NCBI GenBank assembly: GCA_013398295.1
Contig: VZSF01009844.1
Span: 1 to 64,000 of the forward strand
Length of the DNA: 64,000 nucleotides
Reading direction: 5' to 3'
From: Chionis minor
Lineage: Eukaryota; Chordata; Aves; Charadriiformes; Chionididae
In this document: positions 1 to 12,260 of the stretch, piece by piece
How positions within the stretch are numbered: the stretch's first letter is position 1
Layout: every line of letters starts with the position of its first letter
Translations under genes and position numbers: made by a program
The notes under the pieces: model-generated
What the model was told of the DNA's origin: nothing
The model's database searches: none
Seen by the model: the letters and a program-made list of their open reading frames with translations, nothing else

Positions 1-180
1 AAAAGATACAAAAGTAGAAAAAAGATACAAAAGTAGGAAAAAAAAGAAAAAAGAAAAGATACAAAAGTAGGGAAAAAAAGAAAAAAGAAGAGATACAAAA
101 GTAGGAAAAAAGGAAAAAAACAAAAGAAAGAAAGAAAAAATGAAAAAATACAAATTAAAAAATAATTTTTTTAAAAGTCT
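1..180. repeat. A-rich tandem repeat
   Basis: At least four imperfect copies of a unit built on GATACAAAAGTAGGAAAAAA run through about the first 115 bases, followed by more A-rich sequence. It lies in a CNTRL intron directly beside the 3' side of a minus-strand CR1 fragment. It may have grown from the tail of that insertion, or may simply be an independent minisatellite. It begins at the window edge, so its full length is unknown. Confidence 0.8.
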
Positions 181-324
181 TTGCAGGCCTCTGCTGAAAA
201 CAGGGCCCAAGCATAAAAATTCCTTCTTTGCATACTTAAAAAGCATCAAGCCTGGCAAAAAAGCTCTCATTTAAAAAGGCACAAGCTTTTTTTAAAACAC
301 TAATAAAAAAGTAAAGTTGTACAA

Positions 325-820
325 CAGAATCTGTTAGATTGTCTGTAAGGGCCACACCTACAGGACTTTTAAACGCATTCAGGGCTGGGGACTCAGCCAC
401 CTCCCTGGGCAGCCTGTGCCAATGTTTGATAACTCCTTCAGTGGAAAAGTTTTTCCTGATGTCCAGCCTAAACCTCTCCTGGAGCAAGCTTAGGCCTTTC
501 CTCTTGCCCTACAGGTAGTTACTGGGAGAAGAGACCAGCACCCATCTCGCTGCACCCTCCTTTCAGGCAGTCGTAGAGAGCGAGAAGGTCTCCCTTCAAC
601 CTTCCCTTCTCCAGGCCAAACAATCCCTATTCCCTCAGCCGCTCCTCCTACGACACGTTTCCCAGACCCCTCACCAGCTTTGCTGCCCCTCTCCAGACAC
701 GCTCCAGTGCCTCAACGTCCCTCTTACACTGTGGCACCCAAAACTGAACACCGTGCTCCAGCTGTGGCATCATCAGTGCTGAATACAGGGGCACGATCCC
801 TTCCCTACTCCTCCTGGATT
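325..820 (-). mobile_element. CR1 LINE fragment, 3' part of ORF2, degenerate
   Basis: Read on the minus strand, the sequence follows the end of CR1 ORF2. The stretch near 360-490 still translates to a FRLDIRKNFSTEGVIKHWHR-like segment followed by LPREVAESP. The DNA further 5' in the element (about 490-815) matches the usual CR1 text for the segment preceding this motif. Frameshifts are present and no full reading frame survives. It sits in a CNTRL intron in the same orientation as the gene. The usual octamer tail of CR1 is not visible. Confidence 0.8.
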
Positions 821-1646
821 CCATTTCATTTTAATTGGAAATTTCTGTAAGTGTTTGCTGTACCTGAACCCAGTTAATAACTCAGAAGCCAAAAGTCTTG
901 CTTCCCTAGAGATAAAAAATAAAAATGAGACAGGACTGCATGTGGCAGCACCAAAACGGCATCTGTCCCCACCAGAAAGGCAGTATAAATAGTTCCAATT
1001 CTGAACAGATTTACTGAAAAGCAATTCTAGTTCTGGGCTGCTGGAGTACCGCAGAAAGTCAAAGCTGCTGCTGCCTTCAGCTGGCTGCAGTATAATATAA
1101 ACTGCCACCGCTGGGCCAGGTCAGCCACACCTGCTACTCCAGAGAGGTTTTTTGAGGCTGATCTCTTGCAAACACACTGTTGTGCCAATGCAAGAGGCCT
1201 CTGACAAAGCAGGACTTCAGCTACATGCCTGCAGCAGTTACACAGACCTTTTAAAAAAAAAAAAATAAAAATCTTTAAGGCCAGATTCTACAAAAAGCTG
1301 GGTTAAGGACTTCATACACAGGAACTGTCTCCGAGGCTCTGCACAGCGTGTTTTTGCAAAGCATAAAGATCCAGTGCTTCATGTGTTGTACAGCAACTGC
1401 ATTGAGAGGTGGCTGCCCAAGTGTTTTACCAACCTTGGGGTTTGTGGGGTTTTGTTTGCTTTAAAGTGCGAGGCGCTGTACCTGTCTCAAATGGTAACAG
1501 CTCAGGAAATTGATAAAAAGCTAAAGAATATGTAATTCACGAGGTAGGTGCAAGTGAAGGGTAATCAGTCACAACAGCCTTTACTACATTTCCCAGTACG
1601 TGAATACATGCAGACTGTAACAGCTTAGGAATTCAGGTTTACTTAC

Positions 1647-4600
1647 ATGTCTTGGATCTTCCAGATTTACAGAAGCAAGAGAAATCCGCAAGTCTTCAAG
1701 CTCCTTCTGTTTTTTCCCTATTTCTCTTTTCTGTTTGTCCATTTGTTTTTCCAGTTCTAAAGCTTCCTTGCGTAGCTGATGCAGGATTTGTATCTTTTCA
1801 CTCAACTGCTGTTCAAGACCTTCCTTGTTGGCCTGTGATACCTGGAGATCACATTAGGAGCGCGGGTAAAACACTTTAATTGGAAATACACAGCCAATGA
1901 AGAACATTTTTAAAGTTAAATCGGACTGCTAGTGTAGCCTGATAGACCATTTTCAGGCAACCTATTTCTTGTTTTCAATCTTCTTCAGCTAACAAACAAA
2001 ACCTCATGGGATTTTCGCAAAAAATGTTAGCAAATAGAAAGACAGTTTGCTTATGGTAACTAGAAATTGCATAACGCCAGTCTACCATACCAGCAAACGC
2101 CAGAACCCTCATTTTGACCATTATCCTAAAGTGTTTTGTTTTCAAATGACTTCAAAAGTCTATTATATAATTCCTTCTCGCAGCCTCAAGAAGACCATCT
2201 GCAATGTCCCCCCCCCCCCCAGTTATGACTTCTTAAGTTAAAATATGGAAGATCCTGGTTATTGATTTTACAAGTTTAAAGATTAAAAATAGCAGTAATT
2301 TATGACATTGACATATTGAAGAAATTGAAGACACAATTTTAGTTTAATGCTTATAAATATTTAAATTAACTATTGCTGTCAATTATGTAGCTACATTGCT
2401 TATTATTAGCTGCACAACTAAACCTACACAGTTAGAGTCCTTCCTGAAAGGCCTTTTCTGATAACCTGGGATACATTCAATCCACACAGTTCTACCGAGA
2501 GGTTCAGGTAAAACTTCCTCTCACATGAAGATGTCTCACGTCACTAGCACTGTTTATGAAGTTGCGACATTGCTCTGTTCCTTTCTCTTCTGTCTGCTAC
2601 GCCTTTAAGGAGTTAGAAGCTTATGGTTATTGGAACCAAGAAGTTAAGATCAAGTTCAAACCCAAGTCTCCAGCTGGGTAATGCAGTGACCCCTAACTGC
2701 CCGCTTACTGCACTGCTCAAACCTCTACTTGTGGTCTTCCAAAGCGTTCTGGGAAAATTAACGGTCAGCAGCAACATCACACAGAACATGTTGAGATGTA
2801 ATTAACTGCACTACAACTCTGACAGCTTGTTTATAAACAAGCTATCTAAAGCCTGCAAGATTTTTTTTTTGATGCACGAAAAATATTTACATATGTGCAA
2901 CGACTCTTTTAAAATAGAATGGGGATGAAAAGTTACATTTTCTACACCAACACTGCTTCAAACACTTTCCCTTGTTATTTACTTCACTTCTTTGCATACT
3001 TTTTTCTGAGCCAGAGCATCCTCCAGTTGTTGCAGGTCCCCCGTTACTTTCAAAACCTGTTGCTCTGCATTTCCTATTGCACTTTGCAGTTCTTCTAATC
3101 TTCTTTGTGCTGCAGACAGAAAAAACAACCAAAACCCCACAAAATATATTGTAATATTCCGTATAACATTGACACACATGTTTTCTGTTAACATGTTAAT
3201 CAGAATACATTTTCTCAAAACAGAGATAAATCAGAGCTAGTACATTCTGGTTTCTCAAAAACTGTATCTAAAGGTTTTTAATGAATCTTATGCTATTAAA
3301 TTAATGCATCAAATATGAAACCTCCCTAGCATTCTCTTTTCAGTAATGTTTAATCCTTTCATCCTGAGCTATCTTAAAATGATAACAAAAAGAAATTGTA
3401 ACAGTTCTGACCCCAAAAGCATCAAGTACAGTGCTTAGAAATTACAGCACTGACAGCTTTTGACACACTATTGCTATTCTTCTGTCAAATACATATCAAA
3501 CATTTAATCAGTGGAATAAACTACCCTGATATACACATTTTAACTTTTATTTGATAAAAATTGATATTTTACCTGAATTAATCTTTTTTTCTTTATCCTC
3601 TAGTAGATCATCCAGAGTTTGGAGCTGCAATGTCACCTGGGGGTTCCCACCAAAGTCATCTTCATCTAGTTGCATTTTTCCAAACTCCATCTGCTGGGCT
3701 TTGTGAGCAATGTAGCCTTCTCTTATAAACATATTTCTTTTATACCTGGCCTTACCAATATAGGGGCTTTCACCAGGTACGTTATCAAGTTCAATGTCCT
3801 GAAATGTATGAAGCAATATGTCTTTATATCTGTTTCAGAAATATGGTTGCAGTCAACACGTAATGTATATTTCACTCTCTTAACAAGCATATAAAGGAAA
3901 ACCAATATGAAATTAGAAGAAAAATAGAATACACTTGACTCTTTTGTCTTTCAACATTCTCGTTATTTTATAATGGAATTAGAACCAAACCAAATTTGGC
4001 TATGATCCGTTTGTTGCAAATGGGTAATGCAAGTTGATATTCAACTGGAGGTATTTTTTGGTGGTATTTTAGACTTAATAGCAATACAGATAATACTTAG
4101 TCCATCACATTGTTGCATATAAACTTTACTCAAACATAACATAAAGAAAAAAAATCATTCATACTTAATGATTACTGATCTTTAGCTTACTTGTGCAGAC
4201 TCCTTTCATGCAGGCATCTCTACAATTTTCTTTTTTTTTTTCCAAGTATGACAGAGGTTAGCTCTAGTATGAGGGAAAAAAAACCCCACACCACCAACAG
4301 AAAAAGGACAGAAATTCTAATACCATTTAACTCAAGAACATTCAGGCTTGTGGAATTTCTCCAAGTGAAAGGGCCTCCATATTATTCCAGAAGAAAGGAC
4401 TATCATTTTTTTTGGTTAATAATAAGAATTAAGTGTTTGTTCACTGACGCTACTTAGCTAAAACATACATTTATAGGTATGTATACTAATATTCAACATA
4501 TTAAATGTCACTCAGATTCAGTTTAGTTCAAATCTTCTACCGATTTTAGAATTAAGTTTTTATTTTTTTTAACTAGTAACTCTTAATAAAGCATCGTCTA

Positions 4601-6760
4601 TTAGAATGATAGGAAAACTATTAAGTTTTCTGTTTTCCAAGCTGAAAAGCAAGAGAAACAGCAATGAAAAGATCCATTATTTTAATATTATTACCTCTGA
4701 TGGAAAATAATTTAACGGCTCAAATTTTGCATCAATCTTATAAAATGCGAGTTCCTGCTCCAATTCATACTGCTTCTGGCAAGCTCGGGTTAGCTCTGTT
4801 GTCTTCTGCTTTAGCTAATAAACCAGTAAACAAAGTAAGCTGATTTAATACAAGTGTCATCATTGTCACGTACATTTTAATTCAGCAGAGAGCAAGGCAA
4901 GGACATTAACTTTCAAATAGAGCTCACAGCAGAACAACTTAAGATGGTGTATTGTGGATCAAGAATATCACAAAGTGCAACTTTATTACAAGATACAATA
5001 CGACGACTAAGAGCGGACAAGAACCCCACAACTGATGTAACACAAAGGATCACATGAAAGGCCTTTTATGTTTACAGGCACCAAAGTTTGAAAATAAATT
5101 TTTCACTAACTTAGGATTAAAAAAGAAAAAATAATTTGGGTACAATCCTTTAGCAAAATCAACACCAAATAACATGTATTTACTGCTACTAATGAGCAGT
5201 GAGAACTAGTAACACTTATCTGTAAAAGAAACAAAACATCTCAGTTGTCAAGTGTATAGAGCCTACGCATTTCATTTTAGCTTAACCTTGTGCTAGTTAG
5301 GTTTTGAGGTTTGTTTATTTGTTTTGTTTTTAACTAAAGGTCCATCATGTGATTTCTTTTTAAAGCAACTTTTCACACTGAATACCTGAGGGAGAACATG
5401 CAGCAAAACTCCAATAGACAGTGGAAAGCAGGACTAATGGAGGAAAAGAAATAGAAAAGACCGGAATAAAGGAAAGGCTTAAAGAAAGATTTCAAAATCC
5501 AATATATGTCAAGCAAAAATTCACTATGTTTCAGAGAAAAGGGAAAAAAAAAAAAAAAAAAGTATCCAAAATCCACAGTGACTATAAAGCCTCACTGGAA
5601 CACTTCATACAAATGCTCCCACTTCAGTAATCATGCAAATAAATCCTAGAAATAAAAATAACCATGCAACCCAGGAGCACAGTGGGGCTACCTTTCGTGA
5701 GGAATAAAGGCTCTGCGGAAAGGGAACTGTGACAAACCAATACACCAGCTAAAGGAAGAAAGAAGCAAGCAAAGTTTGTCATCCAAAGGATAAGAGCGGG
5801 TTAAGTTGCAAAATATACGCTGCTAAATCTCACTATACTGAAAACTACATCTTAGAAACAGGCTGCTGAGTGTGTGTGTTCACAGAAGAAACAGCTATAG
5901 AAATATTAGCTATAGAGATTCTGAAGGACAAAATTTTAGAGGACAAGTCTAACCAGTAAGACAAAAACCATATATTAAGTTCCAATCAGGCATTCACAAC
6001 TGGGCCCTCTCAAGTGGGCAGAACTTTCCTTGCATTTTATACCTACCAGTGAAAGATACTTGGCAAACCTAAGCTCCTAGGATGATGTGAATAAAGTACA
6101 ATTAAACTACTGGACATCCTCCAAAATAATAATTGCGGAGTATTATTGACATAGAACACCTTGTTTTTGTAAAAGCATTTAACCTTTTCCCTTATTGCAG
6201 CAGCACTTTAACGTCTGAACAACACAGGAGATGCAGTACATCAGCAATTTAGCAGCTAGGGGACACTGAACATTTCATCAACTGAAAATTTTAAACAACA
6301 AAAAAAATTACTAGAGACAAACAAATAAGTTACTATGAACTATAAATTATAAAAGCGAAATTGATTACTGGCTCAATATACTTACTTTTTCCACAGAAAG
6401 AATACTGAAGAACTGGTCAAGGAATAATCACTCTCTAAAAGCTGAAGTGCCTAAGCTTTCGCTCTCAATTTTAAACATAAATCTCCAAACATCTGAACTC
6501 TCACATTGACAGCTCTCGGACAACAAACTGCTCCAAATATTTACTCAGTGCAAGTGATTATCTTACCAATTCATTTTTGGTGCCCAGGTCCCTTTGTAGG
6601 TCTTCATAGCTTTGTTTCTGTTGCAAAGTCTTTTCTTTTAATGATTTATTGACCTCATCTTGATGGCGAAGTTGCTCAAGCACTTTGGACTGGTTAAGTT
6701 TAAGGTTCTCCATCTCCTTTACAGTGTTTTCCAACTCTCTTTCTAATTTTTCTACCTCTT
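1647..6760 (-). other. CNTRL: CNTRL coiled-coil exons (five exons)
   Basis: Exons 6567-6760, 4695-4814, 3573-3798, 3000-3109 and 1647-1841 encode residues 273-554. Most of the sequence is rich in Glu, Lys, Gln and Leu with heptad spacing, as in the long coiled coil of centriolin. The exon at 3573-3798 is different: it carries the conserved patch ESPYIGKARYKRNMF, which lies outside the heptads and is strongly shared with human, so it may be a docking segment (inference). The following exon of human centriolin is not found between 1 and 1646, so it lies beyond the left edge. Confidence 0.94.
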
Positions 6761-9700
6761 CTGAAAAACAAAACAATAGAAAAATTCAAATAGAAAATCT
6801 TCACCTCCTAAACTTAAATTTTGTGTCGTTCGCTTTAGTTCTAATTTATTACTATTACCTAAATTAAACCTCTCTTGAGCTTCCTGCCTGTCGAGATTTG
6901 TCACTGGCTGTCCATCCAAGCTTTCCAGTGCTCGCAAGTGGAATATAGTGTACAAGCGGTAGTGAGGCAGACTTACAACTGGGTTATCGGCAAGGAATAA
7001 AGAAGTCAAGTCTTGTAGAGGCTTTAGTTTCGCTATATCATGGAGCTAAACCAAAGACAAACGGAACAACAATTAGACATCCCTCCAAAAACAATTAACC
7101 CCCCACTACTGCATTTCTGACTGTACAGAACGTTTTCTGTCCGGCCCGTCTTAAAGGATCTATTTTAACATTGATGGTAAAGTGGAATCTCTGAAAACCT
7201 ATGTTTAAAAACATACAGTACTACGTCTAAAGTAAATTCCAAAAAATCAATCCGTTTCTTCTATGAAAAAATACCACTGCAATGAGGGCAAATTTCATCA
7301 AGCTTGACCTTGGAAATTTCAAAATAACAATGCCTGTGGATATATATATAACCCCAGACTTTTTCATAAGAAAAGGGAGATTATATCATGAGGAGTACTC
7401 CAACAAAGCTGGTTCATCTCTGCTTTTAAGTAGGATGACCGCCTTCAGGAATTTCATTAAGCAACTTCATTTCATAGACATCCTTTTGTAGATGCAAAAC
7501 ACGGAAATTAATCTAAACCACAAAAGTAAATCTAGTCATGTCCTAAACACAAAGTATAAGCAAAGAGATTACTTACAGGTCTCCAAAACCACATAATTAA
7601 CTTATCATAAGGGACTCCCCCCCAATAAAACGCTAAAGTCTTCACATTGTAACCACGTGTTTCCTAAGTTTCCAAAATCTTAAAGTTTCATGAACAACAT
7701 AATAGAGGTTTATGCTTTGAATACCTGGTACGGAAGGAGAGATTTTTCTGATAAACAAAGGCTGTATTTCACAACAGGCTTCATGGCAAGACACTCAGTA
7801 ATTATTCAGGGTAAGTCAATCAATGTATATGTACCAGTTCACTTCATGAAAAGATTCTGCACAATTATTGATCCTAACTATAATCACTTACTGATGATAC
7901 TTTATTCTGTTTCAGATTAAGGACGCGCAGGGATCTCAGTTTCTTCCCTACCCACACTGGAATATGCTCAATCTCATTTCCTGTAAGGTTCAGCTTTTGT
8001 AGATTCTGCATATGTTCTATACCTTCAATTTTACTGGGGAGGGAAAAAAAACAAAAAAAAAAAAAGAAGAAAAACATAACTTGCCAACCAAAGCAAATTT
8101 ACAGTGTAACTGAGGCATTTTGGATACAGTACAGCAAAATTTACTTTTACATATCTTCACTTTAACCTTAAAATTATTTTAATGTGTGGTAATTTCATTT
8201 TAATATGCCAAATTTGTTCTGAAAAGATACAGCAGTAGCTAAAAGCTACTCCAACCTTTTCAATTCCTGTTGAGAGAGGAAGTTGTGTGCATGCAACGTG
8301 TGGAAATGCTAGTGTCTGTCTCACTTCCTATTATTAACTTCTCTACCAAAATTGCAGCTTCTCTACTGCAAAGGCAGTCTCATGTAAAGATCATAATTTA
8401 CTAACAGAAAAGTTAAAGGAAACAAAGAATTTTGCTACTGCCTGAACCATTGCCCTTCTCAGAAAAGATACCAGACTTTCAAAACAGTGAAAGGGAAAAA
8501 GCAGTTTAGTGAGTTTTCAGCCTGCCTGATCAAGTCCATTCAGCCTCCTCTCCTAAAAGAAAACTTCCTGCATTTACCTGTAATGATACGCAGTAAAAGT
8601 TTAATTAAATTTTTAACGCACTTAATTGGGTTATTGTACAGTCTTCATTATGGTATCTGGAAACTTGCATTTCTGGCTTGGTTTCCTCGGGGAGACAAGC
8701 TGAACTGCAGCCATGGTACACTAACAGCACCGCTCAGAACTATTTATCCTTCTAATACCTAAAAGCTTGTGCTTTTTAAGATCTCACCAAAGCCTGTTAG
8801 TGTTGACATACAACTGCTAGGAAATTCACATTTAACTTCCACACCTGTCAGGGAACTAAAGAGAGAATGTCAGCTTTGTGGTATCTGGACTTACCAAACA
8901 TTAGTGATTGTGCTTACCTGATTTTGTTGCAGGACAAATTGAGTTCACGCAACTTCATGAGTTTATCCAACTTCTCAATCTTCTCTATTTGGTTGTTACT
9001 AAGATTAAGTGTCTCTAGTTTAGAGCACTTTTCCAAGTTTTCTATGTACTGTGGAGCAGAAAATTAACCCATTAGCATTGCAGCTTTATTATTTTTTTCT
9101 TTAAGAGAAAGGTATATTTCTATTTTTAGCAACTACCTATCATTAAAAAACACCAAGTATTCTAACATTTTATTCATCACAGTTTCACTTTTACAGTCTA
9201 AAACCCTGCTTTAGGTACACTCTTCTGTAGTGCTAGAAAAGGAAAACTAGATTTTAAATTTACAGTGGACCAGTTCATCTACACAAAAGGGAACCTGCCA
9301 TTTAATAAAAAAACCACCAAAACAAAACCACAATAAAACAAACCAGCACAATCAAAAAGCTAACAAATTACACAAATGGATGGCTTTCTAAACTTCATTC
9401 TAATCCAAATTCTGATCCAAATTTTTTTCTTTTGCACAAGTCTCCATTGACAGGTTGTTGGTTTGTTTTTTTCTTAAACAGAAGCTGCTTGTAGAACTAG
9501 GCTCGCTAGAATATAGCTGTTTACATCCACTTAAAATACACCTTTACTAAAAAGTAAATCAAAGTGAATTTTAAACTTGGTTTAATTACCAGTTATTTTC
9601 AGTAACTTACCTTAAATTTCTTGTCCCCATCCTTTGGGGAAGAAAGATTCAGGGAGCTTATTAATGCCAAATTCTCCTGTTTTGACAGACCTCTTATAAG

Positions 9701-10393
9701 GGGTTCAGTGATGTACCTAACTCCTGCACTGACACCATTTTCATCTGAAATTAAACACAGGAACTACCTTCAGTACCAAAAGAACTGGTGATTTTTATAG
9801 TAGTCTTACTTCACACTGAATACTGGCAAAACATTGAAAATTATTCTCCCCCTCAAGTGATGACAAGAAATGGCATACCAGAAGCACTTACAGGAAATGA
9901 CAGGTTAAGAGAAAGCAGGTACAACCTTTTGAAAAAGGCAGAGCGTGCATGTCCCTTTGTCAGTCTCCCCACAGAATGTAAGGAGTAAAAGCCTCATTAT
10001 TCTACACGGCTTCCATTGCTATAATTTCCACATTTGACTACAAAAGATCAAAGCAAATTTTTCAGGGTTCTTTCCAACAGATCACACATCTTTAATCACA
10101 CAGTTCACAGAACATTGGCTTTTTATGCTTTTAGTGCATACTACTATTCCAGCAGTTATTTATACAATACCTTTATGAAACTTATACTCAAAAGCAGCTT
10201 CTACATTTTCTGCTGTAATAGCAGGTTGTCGGTGCCTCCATTCCATGCTTTTGCAAGCAGGCAGAGGTGTCTGCTGGCTAAGAGGAGACGGCGATCTGGT
10301 ACTTGAACTGGCAGGAGACATTGGACTAGGTGTCTGAGAAGCTGGTATCTGTGTTTTTCTACATAATGCTTTTCTTATTGAGCCTTTCTTCAT
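1647..10393 (-). CDS. CNTRL: Centriolin (CNTRL/CEP110), N-terminal part, ten coding exons, gene continues past left edge
   Basis: Centriolin is a large coiled-coil protein of the maternal centriole and midbody, needed for late cytokinesis and abscission. The minus-strand coding exons are 10171-10393, 9611-9744, 8918-9048, 7892-8033, 6859-7045, 6567-6760, 4695-4814, 3573-3798, 3000-3109 and 1647-1841. Each is bounded by AG and GT, and the phases chain without a break to 1662 nt (554 residues). Human centriolin is about 2325 residues, so roughly the first quarter is present. I chose the ATG at 10391-10393 because the protein then begins MKKGS, as in human. The reading frame stays open upstream only through a GTG. 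The order is a Ser/Pro-rich head (1-75), leucine-rich repeats (about 76-273), then coiled coil (about 274-554). The gene is divergent from C5. It is intact as far as it can be seen. Confidence 0.97.
6859..9744 (-). other. CNTRL: CNTRL leucine-rich repeat exons (four exons)
   Basis: Exons 9611-9744, 8918-9048, 7892-8033 and 6859-7045 encode residues 75-273. They show successive LxxLxLxxNxI units, for example LETLNLSNNQIEKI, LRELNLSCNKI, LQKLNLTGNEIEHI and LRVLNLKQNKV, followed by an LRR cap containing DNPVVSLPHYR. This is the SDS22-like LRR domain known in centriolin. The sequence around EIEHIPVW is almost the same as I recall from human. The intervening introns show nothing I recognise beyond A/T-rich tracts. 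Confidence 0.95.
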
Positions 10394-10426
10394 TGCCAAA
10401 ACCACAGAGTATCATATGACCGATAT
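10171..10426 (-). other. CNTRL: CNTRL first coding exon: short 5' UTR plus Ser/Pro-rich N-terminus
   Basis: The exon starts after a pyrimidine-rich acceptor ending at 10427 and ends at a GTATTG donor. Positions 10394-10426 are 5' UTR. An upstream ATG lies in this leader, out of frame with the main start and overlapping it, so leaky scanning would be required. Residues 1-75 are low-complexity, with many Ser-Pro and Thr-Pro pairs, which suggests phosphorylation by proline-directed kinases; that role is an inference. Only the extreme N-terminus and the end of the exon resemble human centriolin. The middle is much less conserved than the following repeats. Confidence 0.9.
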
Positions 10427-11840
10427 CTGGAACAACAGAAATAAACATCAGTCTGTATCCACAGTCTAAATCTCAATGGTTTGCATGCCAACAAAATAGT
10501 CTTTTTAGCGTAAGAAAATACTTCCAGCAGTGATAGGGTGCCAAAAAGCCACATCTAAGCCAATTCTCCAGTGGGTGACAGCTTGTAGTCTCCATGGGCT
10601 AACACATCTTCAGAGGAAGGCTATACCCATTTACTTACACCATTCTACAGCACAACACCAGGAACTGGCTGAACTGCTTTCTGTTTTGCAACTCTTGGTA
10701 ACTGTCCTGCAATTTATGGTTTACACAAAGTCTGTCAGGTCTGGAGATACTCTCCGCTCAGCCTAACATAGTTGGCAGAGGACAGAAAGAGAAGACTAGG
10801 ATCCCAACTCTTTTTACCAAGGCTAGAAATTACCCACTTTGCAAACGGAAGAGCGAATACAAGCAAAAAAAGACAACAGAGAAAAAAAATTATAATTAAG
10901 ATCAGTCTAGCACCGACATTCCTTCAGCGTTGCCCTTTCTGCAAGCAACTTATTCCGTGACGGCCTGGGAAATTCCAGAAGATGTTAACAGAGACCTCCC
11001 CCGGTGACGGATGGATTTCCCAGGGGTAAGCGCAGCAGCAGCCATGTACACGCTCCGTGCGCGAAAGCCCTTGTGGTAACCAGCATCACGGGACGGGTTT
11101 TTACTGAAACCCAGACCCAGTTAACAAAACGCACGTTTTAAGATAAAAACATACGCTTTTAAGGAAATGTTGAGGTACATGAGTGATTACATCGCATCCT
11201 CAGTTGAGAAGCGTTTCTTCATTAAAATGGATATTATTTTTTTTTTCCTGAATCTTCAACAAGAAAGAAAGAAAGACGGAGGCACTCTCTTCAATACTTG
11301 GAGGCACGACTCTTTCAGGGCCAGGGAACTGAGGCAGGAGAGGAGAGAAGCCGGCGGTGAGGTAGTGAAAAGCTACTTTGGGAAGATGCCTCACGTTTTA
11401 CGGAGGGCGGTTTGCCATTTAAACGCGGTTTCCTCGAGACCACATCGCGCTCCCCCAATGAAAACCACGACAAAACGCTCCCGTCGGAACCGGCGGGGAA
11501 GCGGGGAGCGTGGAGCTCGCCCGGCAGGGGGTGTCCGCCCTGGGTGTACCCCGCGCCCCGGCGGCAGCGGAGGGGCCCTCGGGGCGGCCACCACCTTCCT
11601 TCCCCCTCTTCCTCCTTCCTCCCTGCCCGGTGAACGGCTGCGCGCCCGCCGCGCCCGCTCCATCCGCCGGCGCCACAGCCGCGCCTCCGGCCTCCCCGCG
11701 CCCCGCACCTGCCGGGATGGCGACCAGCCGGCGCTGCCGGCTGAGCCCGCGGCGAGGCGGCGGGCGAGCGGCGGTGCTCGCCGAAGGGGGACGCCGGTTC
11801 CCGCCGAGGGCGGTTGCCCCCAGGCCTCCGCTTTGATTAC
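10427..11840 (-). other. CNTRL: Probable first intron of CNTRL (5' UTR intron)
   Basis: No coding exon can be supported here. On the minus strand, a CAG followed by GTAATC at 11838-11843 would make a good donor for a noncoding first exon in the CpG island, joining the acceptor at 10427. The exact donor is an inference from the motif only. Confidence 0.45.
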
Positions 11841-12038
11841 CTGCGTTGACATGGTAACGCCGTTTCACCGCTTGTCGCCGACGGGCGAGCGGCGGGCAGG
11901 GCGGGCTCCGGGCGACCCCGCGCGACGGCACCGGCTCTCAGCGCGCCTGTCTGCCGCCCCCTTCCTCCGCCGACCCGCTCGGCGTTCCCGCCCGCCGCCA
12001 GGCCCGAGGTGCTGCGGCTCCTTTAAGAGGACGCCGAC

Positions 12039-12046
12039 GCCATTTT
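12039..12046 (-). promoter_or_regulatory. CNTRL: YY1-like motif, possible CNTRL transcription start region
   Basis: The minus strand reads AAAATGGCGTC, close to the YY1 consensus AANATGGCG. Such sites often sit just downstream of the start of TATA-less transcripts. If so, CNTRL transcription would start a few bases above 12046 and the first exon would run to about 11841. Confidence 0.5.
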
Positions 12047-12161
12047 GTCGGGTCGCGGGTCCGCGACGAGCAAGCGGGTGCGGGGAAGGGCGGGGCAGGC
12101 CCTCGCGAAGCCACGCCCCCCGCAGCGCGGCTTTCCCGCCCTTGGCCGCGCCTCCCACCTC

Positions 12162-12173
12162 TGCGCATGCGCG
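12162..12173. promoter_or_regulatory. NRF-1 binding motif
   Basis: TGCGCATGCGCG fits the NRF-1 consensus YGCGCAYGCGCR at every position and lies inside the CpG island. NRF-1 sites are typical of TATA-less housekeeping promoters. Confidence 0.7.
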
Positions 12174-12260
12174 GCCCCGCCTCCTCCTGCCGCCGCCGAC
12201 GGCCGCTGTGCTTCAGCGGCCGCCCCGCCTCCGCCCGGCCCTCAGGTGCTCGGGGGGCGG

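Larger units (their letters stand above)
11400..12260. promoter_or_regulatory. CNTRL: CpG island, likely CNTRL promoter and first exon
   Basis: About 860 bases of dense CpG and high GC stand out sharply from the AT-rich flanks. Visible motifs are a perfect NRF-1 palindrome TGCGCATGCGCG (12162-12173), a YY1-type GCCATTTT (12039-12046, ATGGC on the minus strand), and several GC-box/CACCC elements such as the CCCCGCC near 12176 and the GGGGGGCGGG near 12250. There is no TATA box. The island lies 1 kb upstream of the CNTRL start codon and 1.5 kb upstream of the C5 start codon. A housekeeping centrosomal gene is the more natural user. Whether it also fires toward C5 cannot be told from sequence. 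Confidence 0.8.

Noticed and set aside
1..180. CRISPR-like array from regularly spaced repeats
   Set aside because: Units are imperfect, A-rich and without unique spacers; this is a eukaryotic simple repeat.
10403..10405. GTG as an upstream start for CNTRL
   Set aside because: Vertebrate starts are almost always ATG; the ATG at 10391-10393 gives the conserved MKKGS beginning.
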